Below, in pieces: positions 42,932-49,725 of a stretch of 64,000 nucleotides of DNA. Made by a program: the position numbers and the translations under genes. How positions within the stretch are numbered: position 1 is the first letter of the stretch; the number at the start of each line of letters is the position of its first letter. The notes beneath the pieces were generated by a model. It did not search any database, was not told the origin of the DNA, and saw only the letters and a program-made list of their open reading frames with translations. The DNA comes from Ignavigranum ruoffiae. Its GTDB lineage: Bacteria; Bacillota; Bacilli; Lactobacillales; Aerococcaceae. The stretch is taken from assembly GCF_900110675.1 (NCBI RefSeq), contig NZ_FOEN01000003.1, forward strand, positions 62,001 through 126,000, written 5' to 3'.

Positions 42932-43429
42932 TCAGAATGGAAGGTCATCTTCCTCGTCGATTTCTTCCAGTCCTTCTGTTTCTAAAGAGCTAAATTCATA
43001 ATTTCGATGTGGATAATCTGGATTCTTTTTATTTGGTGCGATTCTTAAGTCCATTTTGAATTGGTTGCCGATACCTCGTTTTAATGTTTCAGCTGCCATT
43101 TCTTCATCATCAAGGTCGCCTTTTTTAGTTTTAATGTTGGCAAATTCAACGATAGACAATAAAATTTTTCCGTTCTTCTCTAGGACAAAATCTGGAAGAT
43201 CAGCGTTAAATGATAAGAACAAGACTTCTTTGCGTCCTTCAAACTCTCCAGATACAACTTCTAACTTAATAATCAACTGTTCTTGACCGCGTGGACTTAT
43301 ATCACGTTCAGCGCTTAATAAACGCACTGGATAGATTCCTGTTTCTAATAGACCACCATTGTTAATCTTATCTGTCTTTGGATCGTATCCTTCTTGTTTG
43401 ACTGCTTTTAAAGTTTCTAATAATGACAT
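42932..43429 (-). CDS. DUF669 protein with SSB-like C-terminal tail
   Basis: 165 residues: an OB-fold-like core (LLETGIYPVRLLSAERDISP, LIIKLEVVSGEFEGRKEVLF) and an acidic end LEEIDEEDDLPF. The last residues are the tail by which bacterial SSBs dock partner proteins. DUF669 genes replace ssb in many lactic phages; a single-strand DNA binding role at replication forks is likely. ATG at 43429 chosen for SD spacing. Confidence 0.8.
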   Translation of the reverse strand: MSLLETLKAVKQEGYDPKTDKINNGGLLETGIYPVRLLSAERDISPRGQEQLIIKLEVVSGEFEGRKEVLFLSFNADLPDFVLEKNGKILLSIVEFANIKTKKGDLDDEEMAAETLKRGIGNQFKMDLRIAPNKKNPDYPHRNYEFSSLETEGLEEIDEEDDLPF

Positions 43430-43434
43430 AATTT

Positions 43435-44124
43435 TCATTCTCCTTTTTGTAATGTTGGTAGTAATTCCATTTGTGGAATTGTGTCAATGTTTCCAATTAA
43501 TTGATCTTTGGCTTTGGTAGCCTGTGTTGGTTGCAAAACAATGATTCTTTCGTGTTCATTTGTGGTTTGATTCGTGTAGACGACCAATCGCCCAACCAAT
43601 GGAATAACGCCCATAATCGCGTTTAAATTGCGGAATTCTGGTTGAAACTGAGTGTATACCCCGCCATTTGTTCTGGTGATTTCCACACTAATCTCATGAG
43701 CAAGCAACAATAAGTTTTTGTTAAAGTCTTTTAGACTATTGATAAAGTCCAGAAGCACCCGGTCAAAGATTGGATAGTCTTTTAATTCTGGCATCCCACT
43801 TTTTGTGGATCTTGCTGCTTCATTTAGCCATATCTTTTGTAAAGTCGATAAATTATCAATCACAATATTGTTGTAATCATCGAGATGGGAGCGAACAAAT
43901 TTATAAAATTCGCCAATTTCTTTATTAGGCTTTTTAGAGTCCATCGTATAAATATCGACGTTGTCTAAGCCCGCGAGCACTGTATACATCCCATCGACTG
44001 ATAAAAGAATCGTTTTTCCTTTGAGTGATTTGACCATGGTCGTTTTTCCTTTGCCGGGTTCTGAATATACAAGTACAGTCCAATTTTCAAACCGTTTTAC
44101 TTTCCCGGCGTTAAGTAATCCCAT
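43435..44124 (-). CDS. AAA/RecA-like phage nucleotide-binding protein (Sak4-type)
   Basis: 229 residues with Walker A VYSEPGKGKTTMVK and Walker B NNIVIDNLSTLQ, then LLLLAHEI and QPEFRNLNAI. This pattern is typical of the short RecA-like ATPases (AAA_24/Sak4) that promote single-strand annealing with a phage SSB. Its partner is encoded next. ATG at 44124 follows AAAGGGGG; an upstream GTG (44133) is less likely. Confidence 0.82.
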   Translation of the reverse strand: MGLLNAGKVKRFENWTVLVYSEPGKGKTTMVKSLKGKTILLSVDGMYTVLAGLDNVDIYTMDSKKPNKEIGEFYKFVRSHLDDYNNIVIDNLSTLQKIWLNEAARSTKSGMPELKDYPIFDRVLLDFINSLKDFNKNLLLLAHEISVEITRTNGGVYTQFQPEFRNLNAIMGVIPLVGRLVVYTNQTTNEHERIIVLQPTQATKAKDQLIGNIDTIPQMELLPTLQKGE

Positions 44125-44138
44125 ATCTACCACCCCCT

Positions 44139-44633
44139 TTATTTAATCTGAATGGAAGGATTGTCAATAATCTCAACGCCTTCAACATATAGACCGTTTT
44201 TAATCACATCTTTTTTTAGCTCTGCTAGCTTTAATCGCGATGGTTGAGGTTCAAAGTATTCCTCTGGAATATGTTCATTCGTCAAAATATTAAGCTTAGG
44301 CGCATTGTTCCGAACACTTACGGTAAATAGGTCTCCTGGCACTTCCTGCACGTCTGCGAGTGTTAGACACATTAATAAATAGTCTTTCAAACGTTCCTTG
44401 GTACGCTTAGCCTTGGTAGATTTCTTTTTAAAATAATCTGATTCGGACTTATAAGCTTTTTCTTCTGATTCTAGGTTGCGAATAAACTTTGCGATGTTCT
44501 CAACTTTATCTGCTAAAGGAACTTCTGTGTCTGTTAATTCTGATTCCAATTGTGCCAAGTCTTCATCTGTTTCTAAGTGTTCATATTGGCGTTGCAAGAA
44601 TGCAAAACGATGACTTAGTTCGTACAAATTCAT
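44139..44633 (-). CDS. Siphovirus Gp157-like protein
   Basis: 164 residues, largely coiled coil (LEQ..ESELTDTEVPLADKVE, IRNLESEEKAYKSESDYFKK), ending in IPEEYFEPQPSRLKLAELKK. This is the recognisable end of Gp157 proteins found before Sak4-type genes. Function is unknown, though links to recombination or phage resistance have been proposed. Confidence 0.85.
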   Translation of the reverse strand: MNLYELSHRFAFLQRQYEHLETDEDLAQLESELTDTEVPLADKVENIAKFIRNLESEEKAYKSESDYFKKKSTKAKRTKERLKDYLLMCLTLADVQEVPGDLFTVSVRNNAPKLNILTNEHIPEEYFEPQPSRLKLAELKKDVIKNGLYVEGVEIIDNPSIQIK

Positions 44634-44854
44634 TGGATCACCTCATCTAATTCTGTTGAGTAATACGTTTCTTCATAGCGCTTTATAAAGTCATAAACTT
44701 CTTGCGGATCATCTAAAACCCACTCATCATATAATCTGAAATAGCTATCAAAGTCATCGCGATAGATAGCGACTCCGCGCCAATCTCTTCCAACCATTTC
44801 ATGTTTAACTTCTTCTGGTTCAATTGGTTGGCCAAAACTATCAAATAATTTCAT
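44630..44854 (-). CDS. Hypothetical phage protein, 74 residues
   Basis: Not recognised. Acidic, with aromatic-rich stretches (DFDSYFRLYDEWVLDD) and helix VYDFIKRYEETYY. It overlaps the Gp157 gene by 4 bp and is certainly in the same transcript. Confidence 0.6.
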   Translation of the reverse strand: MKLFDSFGQPIEPEEVKHEMVGRDWRGVAIYRDDFDSYFRLYDEWVLDDPQEVYDFIKRYEETYYSTELDEVIQ

Positions 44855-44861
44855 ACTTCAC

Positions 44862-45203
44862 CTACAATCTATCTATTAGTTTGACGAACAAATATCCAGC
44901 ATTAATGATATTCTCGGTTTGTGTTTCGTATTCCAGTGAGTCAAACACGATTTCAATCATTCGTTCTACTTGTTCACGTCGTGTTGTATTTTCAACCATT
45001 CGCTTGTTGTTTAATAAATTTTCATGAACGGTTACATTCCGTATTCCGTCCTCATAGTTAACTTCTATGGCTCCTGAAGATTTTAGATTGGATACAATTC
45101 TTTTAGCATTGTTTTCGGAGGTATCCATTTCTTTGGCAATCTCTTCATTGGTTGCTTGAGGATATTTTTTTAAGAACGCCGCACATTCTTCATTTCGTGT
45201 CAT
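44862..45203 (-). CDS. Winged-helix DNA-binding phage protein
   Basis: 113 residues. The N-terminal 50 form an HTH (YPQATNEEIAKEMDTSENNA; KRIVSNLKSSGAIEV), and the C-terminal half is helical. It may be an early regulator or replication accessory. No family name can be given with confidence. Confidence 0.65.
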   Translation of the reverse strand: MTRNEECAAFLKKYPQATNEEIAKEMDTSENNAKRIVSNLKSSGAIEVNYEDGIRNVTVHENLLNNKRMVENTTRREQVERMIEIVFDSLEYETQTENIINAGYLFVKLIDRL

Positions 45204-45252
45204 TGGTTTGCGACCCCTTTCGTGTTATAATCAAATTGAATATATTTCTTAT

Positions 45253-45277
45253 GCCACTTTGCCGAGTGGCTTTTTTT
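45253..45277 (+). terminator. Rightward terminator-like hairpin
   Basis: GCCACT (45253-45258) pairs with AGTGGC (45265-45270), followed by seven T. It points right, against the surrounding leftward genes, and overlaps the stop of the 45276 gene. It may end antisense transcription; on the leftward transcript it has no T-run. Confidence 0.45.
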
Positions 45278-45548
45278 AATGTTCTAAATTACTTAAAATA
45301 ATGAGATGGTTTCGAAATTCCTCGATATAAGTCGTGCCATTAAGGTCGGATTCGTAAACCACGGAAGCTACTACAATTAGGTTTAGCAATACAAAAAACA
45401 TGAAACCAACTAATAAAATGATTAGCAGTATATTTTTAAATGCATCAGACCATTTCAAATTGGCTGCATGCCATTTAATAAGCCTGTATATATCTTTTAA
45501 ATTTTCGTTGTCACCGGTCTGAAAGAAATTATTAAGACACTTGATCAT
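45276..45548 (-). CDS. Single-span phage membrane protein, 90 residues
   Basis: Starts at the ATG at 45548, preceded by GAGAGGAG and overlapping the end of the HTH gene. A cytoplasmic N-terminal half (DNENLKDIYRLIKWHAANLK) is followed by a strong membrane helix (ILLIILLVGFMFFVLLNLIV) and a polar end. Not recognised. Early phage membrane proteins can exclude other phages, but there is no direct sign of it here. Confidence 0.6.
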   Translation of the reverse strand: MIKCLNNFFQTGDNENLKDIYRLIKWHAANLKWSDAFKNILLIILLVGFMFFVLLNLIVVASVVYESDLNGTTYIEEFRNHLIILSNLEH

Positions 45549-45744
45549 TATCTGTCTCCTCTCTAAATTCGTTGACATCTACGCCAAGTAAATCAGCTAA
45601 CTTGAATGCGACACTTAAATTAATTTCTTTTGTTTTTCCATCCAGGAATCTATACAAAGAACCAGAATTCATTCCCGCTTCAGTTTGAACTTGATATACA
45701 CTTTTTCCTGATTGGTTTATTAGGTTTTTAAGTTTATTTCTCAT
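45532..45744 (-). CDS. Small XRE-type HTH regulator (copy 1)
   Basis: 70 residues with a classic HTH: SGKSVYQVQTEAGMNSGSLY ... DGKTKEINLSVAFKLADLLG. The paralogue at 46284-46478 shares FKLAD.LGVD.NEFR and the same upstream ACACAATATA-GGGG box. The two flank the group I intron-like element. ATG 45744 has GGGGGG six bases before; the TTG at 45750 is not needed. It probably acts in the lysogeny/early switch. Confidence 0.75.
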   Translation of the reverse strand: MRNKLKNLINQSGKSVYQVQTEAGMNSGSLYRFLDGKTKEINLSVAFKLADLLGVDVNEFREETDNDQVS

Positions 45745-45791
45745 CTCCAACCCCCCTATATTGTGTCCAAAAAGTTATCAACAAATACATA

Positions 45792-45820
45792 TTGTGTTAA
45801 TTAACATAGTATTGTATAAT
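45792..45820 (+). promoter_or_regulatory. Rightward promoter in front of the group I intron-like RNA
   Basis: TTGTGT (45792-45797) and a consensus TATAAT (45815-45820) are exactly 17 bp apart. The transcript would start near 45827, only a few bases before the first helix of the intron-like RNA. Confidence 0.6.
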
Positions 45821-45831
45821 CCATTTATATT

Positions 45832-46047
45832 GCCCCACTAGTTAGCGATTCCTAGTGTGTATCGGGTGAATTCAATGAAACCCTAAGTCTGATACGATAT
45901 GGAAACACTGAGCCAAGCCTTAATTGGAAGGTGCAACGCATAGGTTTTGAAATAATAAACCCACGAGCGCCCGACATCTCATAGAGATGAAGATATATGC
46001 TGAACTCATAGGAAACTATGAGAGATACCGGATAAAAAGCCGGTATG
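45832..46047 (+). ncRNA. Group I intron-like RNA (IA-type core)
   Basis: The conserved core elements are all present. P-like GAAUUCAAUGAAACCC (45868-45883) and Q-like CUGAGCCAAGCC are followed by R-like GUGCAACGCAUAGG and S-like AAGAUAUAUGC. Helices: P3 UCGGGUG/CGCCCGA (45862-68/45968-74), P6 GCCUU/AAGGU, P7 GCAUA/UAUGC (45938-42/45996-46000), P7.1 GGUUU/AAACC, P8 CAUCUC/GAGAUG, P9 CUCAUAG-GAAA-CUAUGAG (46005-46022) and P9.1 AUACCGG/CCGGUAU (46025-46046), with a possible terminal G at 46047. A hairpin CACUAG/CUAGUG lies at P1, but the 5' splice site is not certain. It lies in an intergenic region, not in a known gene. Confidence 0.75.
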
Positions 46048-46121
46048 ATAACAAATTGGATGGATTTAAATTTACCGCTGGTATTAATCCAGAAGGACTT
46101 AATATTAAAGGAGTTGAATCA

Positions 46122-46343
46122 ATGGTAAAAAGTTATAAGGATATCATTGGTACATCTCCAGCGTTTAGTTTAGGTCAACTTAACTCTCATGAAAGTGCAA
46201 TTACTGGTATTCAGCCAGCAGTTGATGCTGTTAAGTCGGCGAGAAAACCATACGAAGAATTAATTAAATCCATTGGTAATACATTATCTAAATTCATTGA
46301 TATCTACGCCGAGTGCATCAGCGAGCTTAAAAGCCGTGTCTAA
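46122..46343 (+). CDS. Small protein encoded downstream of the group I intron-like RNA
   Basis: 73 residues from ATG 46122, with AAAGGAG eight bases upstream: MVKSYKDIIGTSPAFSLGQL, then an alanine/lysine-rich helical part and C-terminal SELKSRV. The frame is open further upstream to 45987, but that part is intron RNA. It is not a homing endonuclease. Its last 60 bp run antisense to the end of the HTH gene at 46284. The RNA in its leader may control its translation by splicing. Not recognised. Confidence 0.5.
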   Translation: MVKSYKDIIGTSPAFSLGQLNSHESAITGIQPAVDAVKSARKPYEELIKSIGNTLSKFIDIYAECISELKSRV

Positions 46344-46478
46344 CCAAATATTCTTCTTAGTTTTTCCACTCACTATCCGATGGATCAATGCGTAATCTAC
46401 CCCAGCATCTTTTGATATTTGATATAAACTTCGAGAGTCATTATTTATCAATTGAATAATTTTTTTAATATTAATCAC
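46284..46478 (-). CDS. Small XRE-type HTH regulator (copy 2)
   Basis: 64 residues: NDSRSLYQISKDAGVDYALI ... SGKTKKNIWLDTAFKLADAL, ending GVDINEFR. A paralogue of the 45532 gene, shorter by the C-terminal tail. The start codon is a GTG that overlaps its own SD-like AGGGG, so translation is likely weak or starts elsewhere. The upstream ACACAATATATAGGGG box is shared with copy 1. Confidence 0.62.
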   Translation of the reverse strand: MINIKKIIQLINNDSRSLYQISKDAGVDYALIHRIVSGKTKKNIWLDTAFKLADALGVDINEFR

Positions 46479-46653
46479 CCCTATATATTGTGTTTAACAA
46501 CATCATTTGCCACTATATGTTGATAATTCTGATGTTTATTATAAAATAGTATATGACAATAATTCTTTATTAAATCCTTGTTACGCAGTAGGTGTGTTGC
46601 TGCTTAATTAATAAAATTATGTGTCAAAAAATAGATAGAAACGAGGTGAAACA

Positions 46654-46896
46654 ATGAGCACAAACAATTTAAAAGAAATAGTAAAAAGAAATCATGATAA
46701 ATTGCTAAAGGATATATTTTCTAATAAAAAAATATTAGAAAGAAATGCAATATATTTAAAAAACGGAAAAATAGCTAAAGATAAGATGTCTATTGTTGCG
46801 TTGCTTGAAGCTGAGTTGTTTGCTTCAAACTTGCTAGTTAATGTTCTGGATGATCTTCAAAAAGAAGGTTACTTGAACGAACCAAACCATCGCTAA
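46654..46896 (+). CDS. Hypothetical phage protein, 80 residues
   Basis: Not recognised. Rightward, with GAGGTG before the ATG at 46654. Lysine-rich and helical (VKRNHDKLLKDIFSNKKILE), followed by a leucine-rich helix (VALLEAELFASNLLVNVLDD). Its last 59 bp overlap a leftward micro-gene. It sits in the early/lysogeny region. Confidence 0.55.
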   Translation: MSTNNLKEIVKRNHDKLLKDIFSNKKILERNAIYLKNGKIAKDKMSIVALLEAELFASNLLVNVLDDLQKEGYLNEPNHR

Positions 46897-47002
46897 TCTC
46901 TTTGATAAATTCTTCATAATTTATTTTATTTACTCTTCCCACTACCACACCGACGACCAATCCTGTGGCTAGTGGGATGAGTGTTTTTAGTATGTTTTTC
47001 AT
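46838..47002 (-). CDS. 54-residue single-span membrane protein
   Basis: ATG 47002 overlaps the stop of the DUF771 gene (TAATG), with AAAGGA ten bases before. It begins MKNILKTLIPLATGLVVGVV followed by GRVNK: a membrane helix, then a charged tail. The start and plan resemble the micro-gene at 47541 (MKNYIKILLLLLIGVIAGRE), which suggests paralogy. It overlaps the 46654 gene in antisense. Confidence 0.55.
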   Translation of the reverse strand: MKNILKTLIPLATGLVVGVVVGRVNKINYEEFIKEISDGLVRSSNLLFEDHPEH

Positions 47003-47298
47003 TACCAATCAATCCTTTCAAAATTTTCTTCTAACCATTTAATCAGCGGTTGTTTATTGAACCGCCACGGTTTTCCTTGTACGTCTGAATAAAATACTAA
47101 TTTGCCTTGCAGCTCATCTTTGAACGGAATTAACAGAATCTCTTTGATCGTATCAGTGGATGAAATTCCGATTTTTTCCCTCAGCCATTTCATATCCCCA
47201 ACACCATCATCTTTTGATTGTTCAATCTTCGCTATTTTTTGTTCGTATGCTTTGATTAACGATTCTTTTTCAAGTTCTAATAATTCTGCGATAGACAT
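47002..47298 (-). CDS. DUF771 phage protein (excisionase-like position)
   Basis: 98 residues ending in WRFNKQPLIKWLEENFERI, with MKWLREKIGISSTDTIKEIL before it, a recognisable DUF771 pattern. DUF771 proteins are small DNA-binding-like proteins in the early region of lactic phages, thought of as excisionase or replication accessories. AGGAGGTGG precedes the ATG. It is separated from the integrase by the immunity region. Confidence 0.75.
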   Translation of the reverse strand: MSIAELLELEKESLIKAYEQKIAKIEQSKDDGVGDMKWLREKIGISSTDTIKEILLIPFKDELQGKLVFYSDVQGKPWRFNKQPLIKWLEENFERIDW

Positions 47299-47365
47299 TT
47301 GTTACCACCTCCTATGTGGTTTTTTTATAACTCTGCTATACTCTCCTTATGAAAGGAGGAATATT

Positions 47366-47548
47366 ATGTCTGAACATCTAAATGATAAAGAAATCGCATT
47401 AGAGCTGACGAAAGTAATGGTTGAACATTATAATAGACGTGTAGATATAAAAGATAATGCTCGTCATATTGATTTAGATTTCGTTGGAAAATCTTATAAT
47501 TATTTTCATCAGATTGTATCATCTGTAAATAAACGAAAGACTAGATAA
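47366..47548 (+). CDS. Hypothetical phage protein, 60 residues
   Basis: ATG 47366 follows AAAGGAGG at 6 bp, a perfect ribosome binding site; a longer in-frame opening upstream is not needed. The protein starts MSEHLNDKEIALELTKVMVE and is helical throughout. Not recognised. A -10-like TATACT lies at 47335-47340. It faces the leftward micro-gene at 47541, with an 8-bp overlap. Confidence 0.6.
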   Translation: MSEHLNDKEIALELTKVMVEHYNRRVDIKDNARHIDLDFVGKSYNYFHQIVSSVNKRKTR

Positions 47549-47648
47549 GTTTTTTATCAAATCTAACTTTGGTTTCTCGTTTATAACTTTCTCTTCCTGC
47601 TATTACCCCTATAAGAAGCAGGAGGAGTATTTTTATATAGTTCTTCAT
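47541..47648 (-). CDS. 35-residue single-span membrane protein
   Basis: ATG 47648 with AGGAAGGGGG six bases before gives MKNYIKILLLLLIGVIAGRE and a basic tail. It lies 14 bp after the Cro-like gene and resembles the 46838 micro-gene. Such tiny membrane proteins are common but undescribed in phage early operons. Confidence 0.5.
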   Translation of the reverse strand: MKNYIKILLLLLIGVIAGRESYKRETKVRFDKKLI

Positions 47649-47662
47649 TTTCATCCCCCTTC

Positions 47663-47899
47663 CTATGTGGTTTGTTCACGTTCGTGAACTTTAACGTTAA
47701 AAAAATAATATGGAATGTCTTCACTAACGATATCTAATAATTCTTTTGCTTTAAATATTTCTCCATCTTTCCACGGAACTTTATTGTTTAGCTTTAAAGA
47801 AAGACTTCTTTCGGATAGGTTCATGGCAATTGCAAAGTTATATTGCGTACCATATTTTTCTACAATTTTTCCAGACAAAGCGGAATAATCAAAACTCAT
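47663..47899 (-). CDS. Cro-like regulator (DUF739 type)
   Basis: 78 residues from ATG 47899 (AAAGGTGGTG before). The HTH YGTQYNFAIAMNLSERSLSL and the end PYYFFNVKVHE fit DUF739, the Cro-like first gene of the lytic operon in lactic phages. It is divergent from the CI repressor. One operator copy lies inside its 3' end (47674-47689). Confidence 0.8.
   Translation of the reverse strand: MSFDYSALSGKIVEKYGTQYNFAIAMNLSERSLSLKLNNKVPWKDGEIFKAKELLDIVSEDIPYYFFNVKVHEREQTT
47674..47689. promoter_or_regulatory. CI/Cro operator copy inside the cro-like gene
   Basis: GTTCACGTTCGTGAAC is a near copy (one base different) of GTTCACGTTCATGAAC at 47923-47938 in the switch region. An intragenic partner site about 250 bp from the main operator would allow looping by the repressor. 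Confidence 0.6.
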
Positions 47900-47922
47900 A
47901 CATTCACCACCTTTCATTTTTA

Positions 47923-48034
47923 GTTCACGTTCATGAACTGTACTTAGTTTATCAAGTAGATTGAATCGTGTCAATAAAAAAGTTCATATTTTTTAAACTT
48001 ATTCATTGAATAAAAGTTCAATAGTTGATAGAAT
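47923..48034. promoter_or_regulatory. Lysis/lysogeny switch: divergent promoters and operators
   Basis: Leftward promoter: TTGACA (47969-47974) and TAAACT (47946-47951), 17 bp apart, reads into the Cro-like gene. Rightward promoter: TTGAAT (48006-48011) and TAGAAT (48029-48034), 17 bp apart, reads into CI. The operator GTTCACGTTCATGAAC (47923-47938) covers the leftward start point. Further TTCA/TGAA half-sites lie at 47982-48021. Confidence 0.75.
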
Positions 48035-48056
48035 ATAAACATAAAGGAGGCTAGCA

Positions 48057-48725
48057 ATGGAAGAGAGAGTATCATCAGGCGTTCGCCTTAACCAAATTAT
48101 GTCTCAAAGAAACTTAAAGCAAATTGATATTTTAAATATGAGTAAAAAATACCAAGATAAATATTCTATTTCTCTTAGTAAAAGCGCGCTTTCTCAATAC
48201 GTTAATGGCAAACAAGAGCCAGACCAACACAGAATATATCTTCTGTCAAAAACTTTAAATGTAAGTGAAGCTTGGTTAATGGGGTTTGATGTTCCTATGG
48301 AAAGAAATGATTTGCCGAAAAACGTTACTGAAATCCCTCCCGCCATTCGTATTCCTGTCTTAGGCCTTATCGCGTGTGGTGAACCCATACTAGCCGACGA
48401 AAATATTTCCGAATACCGGGAGACTTTTAATCGTAATTTACCTAAAGGCGATTTGTTTTTTCTTAGAGCCAAGGGCGATAGTATGGCACCTAATATCCCT
48501 GATGGGAGCTATGTAATGATTAGGCATCAGGAAGATGTGGAAAACGGAGAGATTGCTGCGGTGCTAGTTAATGGGGATGAGGAAGCTACGCTCAAAAAGG
48601 TTAGAAAACTGGGAGATTCAATTTTGTTAGAAGCCATCAACGAGGATTATGCCCCTTATCTAGTAAACAAAAACAACCCTGCCAGAATCATCGGCAAGGC
48701 TGTGAAGGTGGAGTATGAGTTGTGA
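48057..48725 (+). CDS. CI-type repressor (XRE HTH + S24 peptidase)
   Basis: 222 residues. N-terminal HTH (LKQIDILNMSKKYQDKYSIS, SALSQYVNGKQEP) and C-terminal LexA/CI self-cleavage domain, with catalytic Ser in AKGDSMAPNIPDG and Lys in EEATLKKVRK. A cleavage-site-like LIACGEP lies at about 103. It maintains lysogeny and should be inactivated through RecA on DNA damage. AAAGGAGG precedes the ATG. Confidence 0.9.
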   Translation: MEERVSSGVRLNQIMSQRNLKQIDILNMSKKYQDKYSISLSKSALSQYVNGKQEPDQHRIYLLSKTLNVSEAWLMGFDVPMERNDLPKNVTEIPPAIRIPVLGLIACGEPILADENISEYRETFNRNLPKGDLFFLRAKGDSMAPNIPDGSYVMIRHQEDVENGEIAAVLVNGDEEATLKKVRKLGDSILLEAINEDYAPYLVNKNNPARIIGKAVKVEYEL

Positions 48726-48747
48726 AAATGATATAAAGGGAGGCAAT

Positions 48748-49725
48748 ATGGAAGACTTACAAAAAAGATTAGTTGATAAAAGTATTGAAGCTTTTATTAT
48801 GGGGTTAGAGGTATACAATAAACCGACTATCAGATATCGTATTGAAGGATTTAGTTTCTTTATTTGTAATGCTTGGGAATTAATGTTGAAAGCTGAACTG
48901 ATTAACAGAAAAATAAACATTTATTTCGACGATGATCCAACAAGGACAATTAGTATTTCTGAAAGTGTTAGAAAAATATACACTGATTCAAATACAAGAA
49001 TAAGGCAAAATTTAGAAAAAATAATAGATTTGCGAAATATTAGCACTCATTTCATTACTGAAGATTACGAATTAAAATACGCACCACTTTTTCAAGCGTG
49101 CGTAATAAATTTTATATCAGAAATGTTGCGTTTTCACAATGAAGATATAACTCAATACATAGCGCAAAATTTTCTAACTATTTCAGCCAGCATCGAACCA
49201 TTAACGAGTGAAGAAATCAAGATTAAGTATCCTCCTGAAATAGCAGAGAAATATATTCAGAAAGCTAATGAAATTGATGTTTTAACTGATGAGTATAACT
49301 CGGATAAATTTTCAATTAATGTGGCACAAAGACTTTATATAACTAAAAAGAAAGATGATTCAGATTTTACAATTAGTATAGATAAAAAATCTAATAATGC
49401 AGGTAATATAATAAAAGAACTTAAAGATCCATCTGATACTCACAAATACTCATTTAAAAGCGTTATAAAATCTGTAAACGAAAGGCTTCAACGATACAAT
49501 ATTAAAATTAAAGATTATCCAAAACCAATTAATCACTATGTATTAAATCTAATTATTGATTTTTATTCTATTAAAGAAGATGAAAAATATTGTTACAAAC
49601 ACACGATTGGAAATAATATTCACCATACATATTCGCAGCAATTTGTTGATTTTATAATAAGTGAAATAAGAAAAAATCCAGATAGTTTTGTAACCAGCCT
49701 CAAGAGTGCAAATAAAAAAAGATAA
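48748..49725 (+). CDS. DUF3644-like protein with HEPN-type RxxxxH motif, candidate phage-defence gene
   Basis: 325 residues from ATG 48748 (AAAGGGAGG). The segment FICNAWELMLKAELINRKIN and IIDLRNISTHFI match DUF3644 as I know it. R-NIST-H is the Rx4-6H motif of HEPN ribonucleases. The C-terminal half is not recognised. It lies between repressor and integrase and is co-oriented with them, where prophages keep genes expressed in the lysogen, often against other phages. The RNase activity is inferred. Confidence 0.7.
   Translation: MEDLQKRLVDKSIEAFIMGLEVYNKPTIRYRIEGFSFFICNAWELMLKAELINRKINIYFDDDPTRTISISESVRKIYTDSNTRIRQNLEKIIDLRNISTHFITEDYELKYAPLFQACVINFISEMLRFHNEDITQYIAQNFLTISASIEPLTSEEIKIKYPPEIAEKYIQKANEIDVLTDEYNSDKFSINVAQRLYITKKKDDSDFTISIDKKSNNAGNIIKELKDPSDTHKYSFKSVIKSVNERLQRYNIKIKDYPKPINHYVLNLIIDFYSIKEDEKYCYKHTIGNNIHHTYSQQFVDFIISEIRKNPDSFVTSLKSANKKR

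Noticed and set aside
45987-46121. N-terminal extension of the 46122 ORF back to an ATG at 45987
   Set aside because: This stretch is the P7-P9 part of the intron-like RNA. The only good Shine-Dalgarno sequence precedes the ATG at 46122.
47102-47365. Upstream part of the rightward frame ending at 47548
   Set aside because: It is antisense to the DUF771 gene; AAAGGAGG directly precedes the internal ATG at 47366.
48660-48920. Leftward 86-residue hydrophobic frame across the end of the repressor gene
   Set aside because: Shadow of the CI and DUF3644-like genes; no RBS.
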